Source: Jatrophihabitans_A lederbergiae
GTDB taxonomy: Bacteria; Actinomycetota; Actinomycetes; Mycobacteriales; Jatrophihabitantaceae
NCBI RefSeq assembly: GCF_031845305.1
Contig: NZ_JAVREH010000006.1
Location: 62,001-126,000 of the forward strand
Reading direction: 5' to 3'
Length of the DNA: 64,000 bases
How positions within the stretch are numbered: the stretch's first letter is position 1; each line of letters opens with the position of its first letter. The position numbers and the translations under genes are program-made. Shown piece after piece: positions 42,381-50,467 of this stretch. Under the pieces are notes generated by a model, which did no database searches, had not been told where the DNA came from, and saw only the letters and a program-made list of their open reading frames with translations.

Positions 42381-43331
42381 TCAGTCGAGCAGTTCGCGGG
42401 TCCGGTCGACGTCGGCGGCCATCTGCACCACGAGGTCGGCGATGGAGTCGAACTTGACCATGCCGCGCAGCCGATGGGTGAACTCCACCCCGAGGTTCTG
42501 GCCGTAGAGGTCGCCCTCGAAGTCCAGGAGGTAGGCCTCGACCGAGCGGTGCCTGCCGTCGAAGGTCGGATTCGTGCCGATCGAGATAGCCGCGGTGCGT
42601 GCCGGCACGTCCGTCCGGGTGTTGCCCCACTCGTCCAGGCTCACCACCCGCCCGGAGTAGACGCCGTCCGCCGGCACGGCCACCAGCGTCTCGGCACGGA
42701 GGTTTGCTGTCGGGTACCCGAGCTCGCGGCCGCGCTGATCGCCCTTGATCACCACGCCGTCCACCCGGTGCGGCCGCCCCAGCGCGTGGTTGGCCGCGGC
42801 CAGGTCGCCGGACGCCACGCAGGAGCGGATGTAGGTGGACGAGATCGGGCGGCCACCCTCGGAGAGCAGTTCGACGCCTTCCGCGTCGAAGCCCCACCGC
42901 TGGCCGAGCTCGACCAGGGCGGCGACATCGCCACCGGCCTTGTGCCCGAACCGGAAGTTCTCACCGACCACCACCGAGGACACGTGCAGGTCGGCGACCA
43001 CCGCCTCGTGGACGAACTGCTGCGGGCTGAGCCTGGAGAAGTTGGGGGTGAAGGGGACGAACACCACGACGTCGACGCCGTGTTCCTCGGCCAGCTCGGC
43101 CTTGCGGGTGTTCGTGCTCAACAGCGCCGGATGACTGCCGGGACGCACCACCTCGGAGGGGTGCGGCGTGAAGGTGACCAGCACCGTCGGCAGCCCGCGC
43201 TCGTCCGCGACCTTCCGCGCCCTGCCGATGATTTGCTGGTGACCGCGGTGCACGCCGTCGAAGACGCCGATCGTCGCCACGCACCGGCCCCAGCCGGTCG
43301 GGATCGCGTCCAGCCCACGCCAACGTTGCAC
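42381..43331 (-). CDS. ribF: Bifunctional riboflavin kinase / FAD synthetase
   Basis: 316 aa. The N-terminal adenylyltransferase domain has GVFDGVHRGHQQII and STYIRSCVASGDL; the C-terminal kinase domain has GYPTANL and GVYSGRVV..EAYLLDFEGDLYGQNLGVEF. Makes FMN and FAD from riboflavin. GTG start. Upstream of rpsO on the same strand. Confidence 0.96.
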   Translation of the reverse strand: MQRWRGLDAIPTGWGRCVATIGVFDGVHRGHQQIIGRARKVADERGLPTVLVTFTPHPSEVVRPGSHPALLSTNTRKAELAEEHGVDVVVFVPFTPNFSRLSPQQFVHEAVVADLHVSSVVVGENFRFGHKAGGDVAALVELGQRWGFDAEGVELLSEGGRPISSTYIRSCVASGDLAAANHALGRPHRVDGVVIKGDQRGRELGYPTANLRAETLVAVPADGVYSGRVVSLDEWGNTRTDVPARTAAISIGTNPTFDGRHRSVEAYLLDFEGDLYGQNLGVEFTHRLRGMVKFDSIADLVVQMAADVDRTRELLD

Positions 43332-43381
43332 GGGTGGAGTCTAGGGGCTGCTTCTTTTTCGGCGCCGGCGGTCGCGATCGG

Positions 43382-43873
43382 TCATAGGTCGGCGGTGCTG
43401 GCGGTGGCGGCTGTGGCCTCGCCGGCCAAGGTGGACGAGAGCCAGCTCAGCGCCAGCACGTACCCCTCGACGCCCAGGCCGACGATCACGCCGGACGCGA
43501 CCGCGGACAGGTAGGAGTGGTGCCGGAAGTCCTCGCGGGCATGCACGTTCGAGATGTGCACCTCGACCAGGGGCGCGGTGCGGGCGGCAACCGCGTCACG
43601 CAGCGCGATGGAGGTGTGGGTGAGCGCTCCGGCGTTGAGCACGACCGGCAGGTCCTCGTCCGTCGCCTCGTGGATCCAGCCGATCAGCTCGGCCTCGGAA
43701 TCGGATTGGCGCACGTCGACGTCCAGGCCCAGCTCGGCACCGCCGCGGACGCACAGCGCGACGAGCTCGGGATAGGTCGTGCTGCCGTAGACGGTGGGCT
43801 CGCGAGCGCCCAGCCGGCCGAGGTTCGGGCCGTTGAGCACCAGCACCCGCTGCAGCATCTCATTAGTTGTCAT
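43382..43873 (-). CDS. aroQ: Type II 3-dehydroquinate dehydratase
   Basis: 163 aa. LVLNGPNLGRLGAREPTVYGSTTY carries the family start and catalytic Tyr; LPVVLNAGALTHTSIALRDAV and VEVHISNVHAREDFRHHSYLSAVASGVIVGLGVEGY are canonical. Third step of the shikimate pathway. The start ATG at 43873 lies inside the second copy of a 19-bp duplication of the aroB 3' end. The C-terminus is a short Ala/Thr repeat. Confidence 0.95.
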   Translation of the reverse strand: MTTNEMLQRVLVLNGPNLGRLGAREPTVYGSTTYPELVALCVRGGAELGLDVDVRQSDSEAELIGWIHEATDEDLPVVLNAGALTHTSIALRDAVAARTAPLVEVHISNVHAREDFRHHSYLSAVASGVIVGLGVEGYVLALSWLSSTLAGEATAATASTADL

Positions 43874-43902
43874 TGGACACCTCAGTTGTCATCGGACACC
43901 TC
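43865..43902 (-). repeat. 19-bp tandem duplication at the aroB/aroQ junction
   Basis: AGTTGTCATTGGACACCTC (43865-43883) and AGTTGTCATCGGACACCTC (43884-43902) differ at one base. The upstream copy encodes the end of AroB (..VSDDN, stop 43882-43884); the other carries the aroQ ATG (43871-43873). Confidence 0.92.
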
Positions 43903-44967
43903 GGAGTAGGCGGCGGCCAGCAGCGCGGGGTCGGGATCGTCGATCGTGATCGGCCGGGCGAGGCCGTCCAGCAGCACGAAGCGCAGGCGGTTGCCGCGTG
44001 ACTTCTTGTCCACCTTCATGGTCTCCAGCAACTGCGGGAACACGCCGGCCCGGTAGCTCACCGGCAGCTTGACCGAGGTCAGGATCGCCCGGTGCCGGTC
44101 AGCCGTCGTGTCGTCCAGCCGGCCGAGCGCCCGGGACAGTTCCGCCGCGTACACCAGCCCGATCGATACCGCCGCCCCGTGCCGCCAGGTGTAGCGCTCA
44201 GCCTTCTCGATGGCGTGGCCGAGGGTGTGACCGTAGTTCAGGATCTCGCGCAGCCCCTGCTCACGCAGGTCCTCCGACACGACCCGGGCCTTGACCGCCA
44301 CCGAGCGCCGCACGAGCTCGCCTTCGACCCGGTTTCCGGGAACGGTGACCGCGGCCGGGTCGGCCTCGATGAGCTCCAGGATCCGAGGGTCGGCGATGAA
44401 GCCGCACTTGATGACCTCGGCCAGCCCCGCGATGTAGTCGTTCACCGGCAGGCTCGACAGCACCGACAGGTCGCACAGCACCCCGACCGGCGGGTGGAAG
44501 GCACCGACCAGGTTCTTGCCGCGCTCGGTGTTGATGCCGGTCTTGCCACCGATCGCCGCATCCACCATGCCGGCCAGCGTCGTCGGGATCTGCACGATCC
44601 GCACACCGCGCAGCCAGGACGCGGCCACCCAGCCGGCCAGGTCCGTGGTGGCGCCGCCGCCGAGACCGACCAGGGCATCACTGCGGGTGAAGCCGATCTG
44701 GCCCAGCACGTCGAAGCAGAACCCGGCAACCGCGAGCGCCTTGGCCTCCTCGCCGTCGGGAAGCTCGATGACGTGGGCCTCGAAGCCGGAGTCGTTGAGG
44801 TCCTTCCGCACCGCCTCGGCTGTCGCGCGCAGGGTCGGCGGATGCAGCACGGCGACCCGCTGGGCGCCGGCGAGCAGCGGCGGCAGCTCGCCGAGCAGGC
44901 CGCTCCCGAGAACGACCTCGTACGGCTGCGCACCGGTCACCTGGATCCGGGTGGCGGGTTCGGTCAC
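43882..44967 (-). CDS. aroB: 3-dehydroquinate synthase
   Basis: 361 aa. NAD-dependent cyclisation of DAHP. Motifs: DGEEAKALAVAGFCFD, GLGGGATTDLAGWVAASWLRGV, PTTLAGMVDAAIGGKTGIN, KNLVGAFHPP, NYGHTLGHAIEK. GTG start overlaps the aroK stop as GTGA. Confidence 0.96.
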   Translation of the reverse strand: MTEPATRIQVTGAQPYEVVLGSGLLGELPPLLAGAQRVAVLHPPTLRATAEAVRKDLNDSGFEAHVIELPDGEEAKALAVAGFCFDVLGQIGFTRSDALVGLGGGATTDLAGWVAASWLRGVRIVQIPTTLAGMVDAAIGGKTGINTERGKNLVGAFHPPVGVLCDLSVLSSLPVNDYIAGLAEVIKCGFIADPRILELIEADPAAVTVPGNRVEGELVRRSVAVKARVVSEDLREQGLREILNYGHTLGHAIEKAERYTWRHGAAVSIGLVYAAELSRALGRLDDTTADRHRAILTSVKLPVSYRAGVFPQLLETMKVDKKSRGNRLRFVLLDGLARPITIDDPDPALLAAAYSEVSDDN

Positions 44968-45482
44968 GACATGTCCCCTGTCAGCTGGTGGCGCAGTTCG
45001 GTGGCGACGGCCGCGATGGACCGTCCGGCGGTGTCGATCGTGAGCGTCGCGACCTCGCTGTACAGGGGATCACGGCTCTCGGACAGCTCGGCGAGCCGGG
45101 CCGCCGGATCGGCCGTCAACAGCGGCCGATGGTCGGTGCCCGCCATCCGTCCGAGCAACTCGTGCTGCGGGGCCGTCAACAGCGCGACCGGGATGGACGC
45201 CGCGGCCAGCGCCCGGCGCACGGACTCGGTGGTCACGGCCCCGCCGCCCAGCGCCAGCACGCCGTCGAAACCGGCCAGCGCGTCGGCTATGACCCGTGCC
45301 TCGATCACGCGGAACGCCCGCTCACCGTCGTCGGCGAAGACGGCCGCGACCGAACGGCCGGCGGCACAGACCACGAGGTCGTCCGAATCGGCGAACGCGA
45401 CTTCCAGCCGACTGGCGAGCTCGGCGCCGACGGCGGACTTTCCCGCTCCGGGAAGGCCGACGAGCACCACCCGGGGCGGCAT
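44964..45482 (-). CDS. aroK: Shikimate kinase
   Basis: 172 aa. P-loop GLPGAGKS (8-15), shikimate-binding DSDD and GGGAVTTESVRRAL, lid region GTDHRPLL. Phosphorylates shikimate. The ATG overlaps the aroC stop (TGATG) and its own stop overlaps aroB, so aroC-aroK-aroB are coupled. Confidence 0.95.
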   Translation of the reverse strand: MPPRVVLVGLPGAGKSAVGAELASRLEVAFADSDDLVVCAAGRSVAAVFADDGERAFRVIEARVIADALAGFDGVLALGGGAVTTESVRRALAAASIPVALLTAPQHELLGRMAGTDHRPLLTADPAARLAELSESRDPLYSEVATLTIDTAGRSIAAVATELRHQLTGDMS

Positions 45483-46687
45483 CAGAACGCGTCGCCCGAG
45501 ACGAGCTTCCGCTCGGTCAGCCGGGCCAGGTAGCCTGCTACGTTGCGGCGGGTCTCGGCGACGGAATCGCCACCGAACTTCTCCAGGACGGCCTCGGCCA
45601 GCACCAGCGCGACCATCGCCTCGGCCACGACGCCGGCCGCCGGAACCGCGCAGACGTCCGAGCGCTGGTTGATCGCGACCGCCTTCTCGCCGGTGGCCAC
45701 GTCGATGGTCGCCAGCGCGCGGGGCACCGTCGAGATCGGTTTCATCGCGGCTCGGACGCGCAGCACCTCACCGGTGGACATGCCGCCCTCGACGCCGCCG
45801 GCCCGGTGGGACCGGCGCCGGATCACGCCGTCCTCGCCGCGCTCGATCTCGTCGTGGGCCAGCGAACCGGGGGTTCGGGCCAGCTCGAAGCCGTCACCGA
45901 CCTCGACTCCCTTGATCGCCTGAATGCCCATCAAGGCGGCGGCGAGGCGCGAATCCAGCCGCCGGTCCCACTGGATGTGGCTGCCCAGACCGGGCGGCAG
46001 GTGATGCACGACCACCTCTACCACTCCCCCGAGGGTGTCGCCGGCCCGCTTGGTCTCATCTATGTGGGCGACCATCGCCGCGCTGGCATCGTCATCGAGG
46101 CAGCGCACCGGCGAGGCGTCGATCCGGGGCAGGTCCGCGGCTACGGGCATCGATCCCGCCGGGGCGGCGACCGCGCCGATCGCGGTCACGTGGCTGAGCA
46201 CCTGCGCGCCGACGCTCTGCAGCAGGAACTTCTTCGCGACCGTGCCCAAGGCAACCCGGGCGGCCGTCTCACGGGCGCTGGCCCGCTCCAGGATCGGACG
46301 GGCGTCGTCCAGGTCGTACTTCTGCATGCCGACCAGATCGGCGTGGCCAGGACGAGGCCGGGTGAGCGCCTCGTTACGCGCCTGGGCGGCCAGCGCCTCG
46401 GGATCGACCGGGTCCGCCGCCATGACGGTCTGCCACTTCGGCCACTCGGTGTTGCCGACCCGGACGGCGATCGGGCCGCCCATCGACACGCCGTGCCGGA
46501 CGCCGCCGGTCAACTCGACCTCGTCCTGTTCGAACTTCATCCGGGCGCCACGGCCGTAGCCCAGCCGCCGGCGCGCGAGGTCGACGCCGATCTCGGGCGT
46601 GCTGATCTCGACCCCGGCGGGGAGGCCCTCGAGTATCGCCACGAGGGCAGGGCCGTGGGACTCGCCAGCAGTCATCCAACGCAGCAC
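45482..46687 (-). CDS. aroC: Chorismate synthase
   Basis: 401 aa from GTG 46687. FMN-dependent last step to chorismate. MTAGESHGPALVAILEGLPAG at the N-terminus, RRRLGYGRGARMKFEQDEVEL, RPGHADLVGMQKYDLDDARPILERASARETAARVA and GGVEGGMSTGEVLRVRAAMKPI are canonical. First gene of the aroC-aroK-aroB-aroQ operon; 52 bp from the divergent TPR-MobA gene. Confidence 0.97.
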   Translation of the reverse strand: MLRWMTAGESHGPALVAILEGLPAGVEISTPEIGVDLARRRLGYGRGARMKFEQDEVELTGGVRHGVSMGGPIAVRVGNTEWPKWQTVMAADPVDPEALAAQARNEALTRPRPGHADLVGMQKYDLDDARPILERASARETAARVALGTVAKKFLLQSVGAQVLSHVTAIGAVAAPAGSMPVAADLPRIDASPVRCLDDDASAAMVAHIDETKRAGDTLGGVVEVVVHHLPPGLGSHIQWDRRLDSRLAAALMGIQAIKGVEVGDGFELARTPGSLAHDEIERGEDGVIRRRSHRAGGVEGGMSTGEVLRVRAAMKPISTVPRALATIDVATGEKAVAINQRSDVCAVPAAGVVAEAMVALVLAEAVLEKFGGDSVAETRRNVAGYLARLTERKLVSGDAF

Positions 46688-46739
46688 CCGACGATTCTCG
46701 CAGATGCCGCCCGGTACCTTCTCGCAGGAGACCGCCAGA

Positions 46740-47900
46740 ATGGACGGCGTGCGCGAACCGATGGGCTGGGCGATCGATCCGGAGACGCTGCGCGAGGTCG
46801 TCACCGACCCGGCGGCGATCCAGGCACAACTGGCCTGCGCCGAACCCGTCGAACGGTTGTTCCTGCTGCGGTTGCTGGGCGAAGTCGATCAGGGACTGGT
46901 CGAGAGCGCGACCCTGGCCACCGATCCGGTCATCGCCGAGGACCCGTGGCGGACGCTCCTGCTGACCGCGGACCTGCACCGGTGGCGCGGCGACTTCGCG
47001 GCGGCGGAGCGGGCGCAGTCCCTGGCCTGGAAGCACACCCGCGGCAGCCGGGACCGCCAGGGCACGACCCTGCAGCACATCGGCAAGCGGCAGTTCGACC
47101 AGGGCCACCTCGACGCGGCGGCGGCCAGTTTCGAACTGGCCCTGACCCTGCGGCGAGGCTTCGCCGCCGAGCACCTGATCGCGAGCAGCGAGTCGGCCCT
47201 GAACCGGACCCGGGTCCTGCTGGGCTACGACGCCATCGTGCTCGCGGGCGGGCGCGGGCAGCGCCTGGGCGGTCCGGGCAAGCCGGGGATTCCGCTGGCG
47301 GGCTGGCCGCTGGTCGACCACGTGCTGCTCGCGGTGAGCGGTGCCGGCCATCGGATCGTGGTGGGGCCACCCCGGATCGGCCTGGCGGACCCGGTGTTCT
47401 GCCGCGAGCAGCCGGCGGGCTCCGGGCCGGCGGCCGGCATCGACGCCGGGCTGGCCCAAGTGCGCCAGCCGGTGGTGGCGGTGCTCGCCGCCGACCTGCC
47501 GTTCATCGCGGCGGCGTTGCCCGAGCTCCGGCGCAGTGTCGCGATGGACGGCACGGACGCGGCCGTCCTGGTGGACAGCACCGGACGGGTCAACTACCTC
47601 GCGTCGGTGTGGCGGACCGCCGCCCTGTTCGGGGCGCTCGAACTCCTCGGGAACCCGGCGAACGCCCCCGTCCGGCGCCTGTACGACGGCGTGGACGTGA
47701 CACTGCTGGCGGACTTCGACGCGCTCGGCGCCGACTGCGACACGCCGGCGGACCTGCAAGTGGCGGACGAGCGGATCAGGCGGCACACCCCGGGGCAGCT
47801 ACCAGCAACGCCGCTCGCATGGCCTCGACTGGCGCTGCACGCCCCGTCATCAGCTCTACCTGACGGACCGCCTGGTAGAGCAGCATCGAGGCGCCGCTGA
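46740..47900 (+). CDS. TPR-like domain fused to a MobA-like nucleotidyltransferase
   Basis: 386 aa. Residues 1-160 are helical with a TPR-like segment (RQGTTLQHIGKRQFDQGHLDAAAASFELALTLRRG). From about 163 a MobA fold begins: DAIVLAGGRGQRLGGPGKPGIPLAGWPLVDHVL, then QPAGSGPAAGIDAGL and VVAVLAADLPFI, the signature of molybdenum-cofactor guanylyltransferases. The two parts look like two normally separate proteins. AGGAG lies 10 bp before the ATG. The C-terminal ~40 residues are Pro/Ala-rich, unlike MobA, and overlap aroE antisense by 125 bp. fdhD, also needed for molybdenum enzymes, is 8 kb away. Confidence 0.8.
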   Translation: MDGVREPMGWAIDPETLREVVTDPAAIQAQLACAEPVERLFLLRLLGEVDQGLVESATLATDPVIAEDPWRTLLLTADLHRWRGDFAAAERAQSLAWKHTRGSRDRQGTTLQHIGKRQFDQGHLDAAAASFELALTLRRGFAAEHLIASSESALNRTRVLLGYDAIVLAGGRGQRLGGPGKPGIPLAGWPLVDHVLLAVSGAGHRIVVGPPRIGLADPVFCREQPAGSGPAAGIDAGLAQVRQPVVAVLAADLPFIAAALPELRRSVAMDGTDAAVLVDSTGRVNYLASVWRTAALFGALELLGNPANAPVRRLYDGVDVTLLADFDALGADCDTPADLQVADERIRRHTPGQLPATPLAWPRLALHAPSSALPDGPPGRAASRRR

Positions 47901-48678
47901 CGATCGCGGCACCGGCCGCGGCGGCCGCCCCGGCCAGCGCGGTCGGCCACGGGACATACACGGCGTCCAGCAACGCCTGGCCGGGTGCCCACGTCCGCTC
48001 CCCCACCACCGTCGCGAGAAAGTCCGCCGCACCCGGCGGCAGGGTCGAGAGCACCAGGTCCGCGTCCCGCAGCGCGGCCAGGTCAGCCGGCTCGGAGAAC
48101 CGGCCGACGCGCACGTCCCGGTTCAGCCGTCCAGCGGTGTTCACCAGGTCGGTGGCGCGGGACGGATCCCGCACCAGCACCGTCACCCGGTGCGCATCCG
48201 CGAGCGCGGCCAGCGCGGCCTGCGCCGTTCCACCCGCGCCGAGGACCGCCACCCGGCCGGCCGGCGAGATGCCGCGGGCGGCGAGCGCGTCGCGGATTCC
48301 GATCCAGTCGGTGTTGTCGGCCAACCACCCCGGCGCACGTCCGGCATGGCGCACCAGCGTGTTCCCGGCGCCGATCGCGGCTGCCTCGGCGCTCACCGAG
48401 CCGGCGACCCGCAGCACCTCGCGCTTCAGCGGCATGGTGCAGGAGTATCCGACGACCTCGGGCCCGCTGGCGTTGAGCAAGGGCGCGAGCCCGGACTCGT
48501 CACACTTGATCGCCTCGTAGCGCCAGCCGTCCAGCCCTAGTGCGGCGTAGGCGGCTTGGTGCAGCACCGGTGACAGCGAATGGTTGACCGGTCGGCCGAG
48601 GACGGCTGCCCGGCCGACGACTGGGAACCCGCCCCGCCTTGCCGAGGGTCCGCCCGCCGGTCCGGGCGTGCCGATCAA
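47776..48678 (-). CDS. aroE: Shikimate dehydrogenase
   Basis: 300 aa. AVLGRPVNHSLSPVLHQAAYAALGL (shikimate site), GYSCTMPLKREV (catalytic Lys), GAGNTLV, LADNTDWIGI, AVLGAGGTAQAALAAL (NADP site) and the C-terminal SMLLYQAVRQVELMTG. A TTG start overlaps the mltG stop (TTGA). It is coupled to mltG, away from the other aro genes but in the usual actinobacterial order. Confidence 0.94.
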   Translation of the reverse strand: MIGTPGPAGGPSARRGGFPVVGRAAVLGRPVNHSLSPVLHQAAYAALGLDGWRYEAIKCDESGLAPLLNASGPEVVGYSCTMPLKREVLRVAGSVSAEAAAIGAGNTLVRHAGRAPGWLADNTDWIGIRDALAARGISPAGRVAVLGAGGTAQAALAALADAHRVTVLVRDPSRATDLVNTAGRLNRDVRVGRFSEPADLAALRDADLVLSTLPPGAADFLATVVGERTWAPGQALLDAVYVPWPTALAGAAAAAGAAIVSGASMLLYQAVRQVELMTGRAAPVEAMRAALLVAAPGCAA

Positions 48679-49886
48679 GCGCAGCCCCAGCCCTTCGCGC
48701 GGCAGACGTTGGCGGCGACGACGAAGGAAGCCTCGTCAGTGAAGAAGCTCAGGTGCCCGGCCGCGTCGCCGTTGACGTAAAACAGCCAGGAACCGGCCGC
48801 CGGATGCACTGCCGCCTGCAGCGACGTCGCACCGGGACTGTTGATGGGCGTGGGCGGCAGGCCGACGTGGGTGTAGCCGTTGTACGGCGAGTTGATCGTG
48901 GCGAAGTTGACCTTGGCCGGGTCGATGCCTGCGATCCTGGCCGCGTACACGCTGGTGGCGTCGATCTGCAGCGGCCGGTGCTTGGCGATGCGGTTCAGGA
49001 TCACCCGGGTGACCTTCGCCCGGTCCGCGTCGAACTTGGCCTCGCCCTCGACGATCGAGGCGATGATCAGCGCTTGGTACGGCGTTAGGCCGATCGCCTT
49101 CGCCGCCGCCTGGAACCCGAGCCTGGCGTCCTCGGCCCCGAACTGGGTGGTCAGGGTCTGAATCACCGCCTCAGCACTGGTACCGGGGTCGATGTCGTAC
49201 GTCGAGGGGTACAGGAAGCCCTCGGCCGTGGTCGGCTTGTACGCCGCGGGCAGGCCCAGGTTGGCTACCTGCTTCGCCGCCGCGGACAGCTGTGCCAGCG
49301 GCAGCCCGGTCTTGGACGCCAACTGGCTGAGCACCTGGGTCTCGGACAACCCCTCGCGAATGGTCACCTGCGACACCAGCTTGTTCGCCGGGTTCAGTAC
49401 AGCCGTCACGGCGGCGGCACCGGAGGCCCGCAGTGGCACCTTGTAGACGCCCGGCTGGATGTCACTGGACCGGCCGGACTTCTTCGCCGCGTTCACGAAC
49501 GCGCGGGTCGACTTCACGACGCCGGCCTTCAGCATGGTCGCGGCGATGTCGTCGGCACCGTCACCCGGTGCCACCTTGACCCTGGTGGAACCCTGGCCCG
49601 CACCCTGGTAGTCGGGGGTCACGAAGTCGGCGCGGATGGAACGGACGAGGGCATAGCTGGACCCGATCAGAACGAGGATCACCACAAAGGCGATCAGCGG
49701 CGCGATGCGGTGGCGGCGCTTGCGGCGGGACTTCTGCCGGCGCTGGGACCGCTGACGGGAGCCGGCCACCTGTGCGGTGGGCTCCACGGAGCCGAACAGC
49801 GGATGGTCGTCATCCGGGTGATCGCTGAACGGACCCTCCACCTCGCGTGTCCTCTCCTCGTTCATCGGCGACTCGTTCATCGGCAT
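48675..49886 (-). CDS. mltG: Endolytic murein transglycosylase MltG
   Basis: 403 aa. A charged cytosolic N-terminus, one membrane helix (RIAPLIAFVVILVLIGSSYALV, about 60-82), a LysM-like subdomain, and the YceG catalytic domain with Glu in IIASIVEGEAKFD (about 278) and DATSVYAA, NSPYNGYTHVGLPPTPI. Cuts nascent glycan strands outside the membrane. ATGs at 49886, 49880 and 49865 all lie in the repeat array before the gene, so the start is uncertain. Confidence 0.93.
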   Translation of the reverse strand: MPMNESPMNEERTREVEGPFSDHPDDDHPLFGSVEPTAQVAGSRQRSQRRQKSRRKRRHRIAPLIAFVVILVLIGSSYALVRSIRADFVTPDYQGAGQGSTRVKVAPGDGADDIAATMLKAGVVKSTRAFVNAAKKSGRSSDIQPGVYKVPLRASGAAAVTAVLNPANKLVSQVTIREGLSETQVLSQLASKTGLPLAQLSAAAKQVANLGLPAAYKPTTAEGFLYPSTYDIDPGTSAEAVIQTLTTQFGAEDARLGFQAAAKAIGLTPYQALIIASIVEGEAKFDADRAKVTRVILNRIAKHRPLQIDATSVYAARIAGIDPAKVNFATINSPYNGYTHVGLPPTPINSPGATSLQAAVHPAAGSWLFYVNGDAAGHLSFFTDEASFVVAANVCRAKGWGCA

Positions 49887-49983
49887 TGGCTCATCGGCAT
49901 TGGTTCATCAGCGATTCGTTCATCGGCGACTGTTTCGTCCGCGACTGGCTCACGGACGACTGTTTCGTCGGCGACTGGCTCAT
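49865..49983 (-). repeat. 14/15-bp repeat array across the ruvX-mltG junction (about 9 units)
   Basis: Units on the coding strand resemble ATGAACGAGTCGCCG: starts at 49983, 49968, 49953, 49938, 49923, 49908, 49894, 49880 and 49865. Alternate early units read ACGAAACAGTCG. The first contains the ruvX stop within ATGA; the last three contain the candidate mltG ATGs. Two units are 14 bp, so frames shift within the array. Confidence 0.88.
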
Positions 49984-50453
49984 GGGCGACCCTGCCGGTC
50001 CGCACGGGCACGGTCCAGAAACGACTGCAAGATCTCGACGGCGGCGGCCTGGTCCACCACAGCTCGTTTGGACCTGCCCCGGACTCCGCTCGTGCTGAGA
50101 TTACGCTGCGCCACCACCGTGGTCAGCCGCTCATCGACGAAGATCACTTCGGCGGGAGCGATCCGGGCGGCCAGGCCGTCGCCGAATTCGCGAGCGGCCA
50201 CGACGGCGGGGCCCTCGCGGCCGGCCAGGGTGCGGGGCAGGCCGACGACCACCCCGACCGCCTCGTGCTCGGCCATCAGGGTGCCCAGCCGGTCGAGGTC
50301 GGTGTGCTCGCGGGCGTCCCTGCGCACCGTCTCGACCGGAAAGGCCAGCACCCCGCGTGGATCGCTGCGGGCCACCCCGACCCGGACCGAGCCCACGTCC
50401 ACTCCCAGCCAGACGCCGAGTACCGGCGGACCGGTAGTTCCCGACTCGCTCAC
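49980..50453 (-). CDS. ruvX: Putative pre-16S rRNA nuclease / Holliday junction resolvase-like YqgF
   Basis: 157 aa from GTG 50453; TTG 50468 is an alternative that overlaps the alaS stop. GVDVGSVRVGVARSD, VVGLPRTLAGREGP and VIFVDERLTTVVAQRNL, with the terminal DQAAAVEILQSFLD, define the YqgF/RuvX RNase H-like fold. Probable 16S rRNA 5'-end maturation. alaS-ruvX-mltG-aroE order is conserved. Confidence 0.93.
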   Translation of the reverse strand: MSESGTTGPPVLGVWLGVDVGSVRVGVARSDPRGVLAFPVETVRRDAREHTDLDRLGTLMAEHEAVGVVVGLPRTLAGREGPAVVAAREFGDGLAARIAPAEVIFVDERLTTVVAQRNLSTSGVRGRSKRAVVDQAAAVEILQSFLDRARADRQGRP

Positions 50454-50467
50454 ACCGGACTCGCTCA
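50438..50467 (-). repeat. 15-bp duplication at the alaS/ruvX junction
   Basis: On the coding strand TGAGCGAGTCCGGTG (50467-50453) is followed by TGAGCGAGTCGGGAA (50452-50438). The first TGA is the alaS stop; the ruvX GTG spans the copy boundary. Confidence 0.8.

Noticed and set aside
49865..49983. CRISPR or iteron array
   Set aside because: 14-15 bp contiguous units without spacers, at a gene junction; no replication gene nearby.
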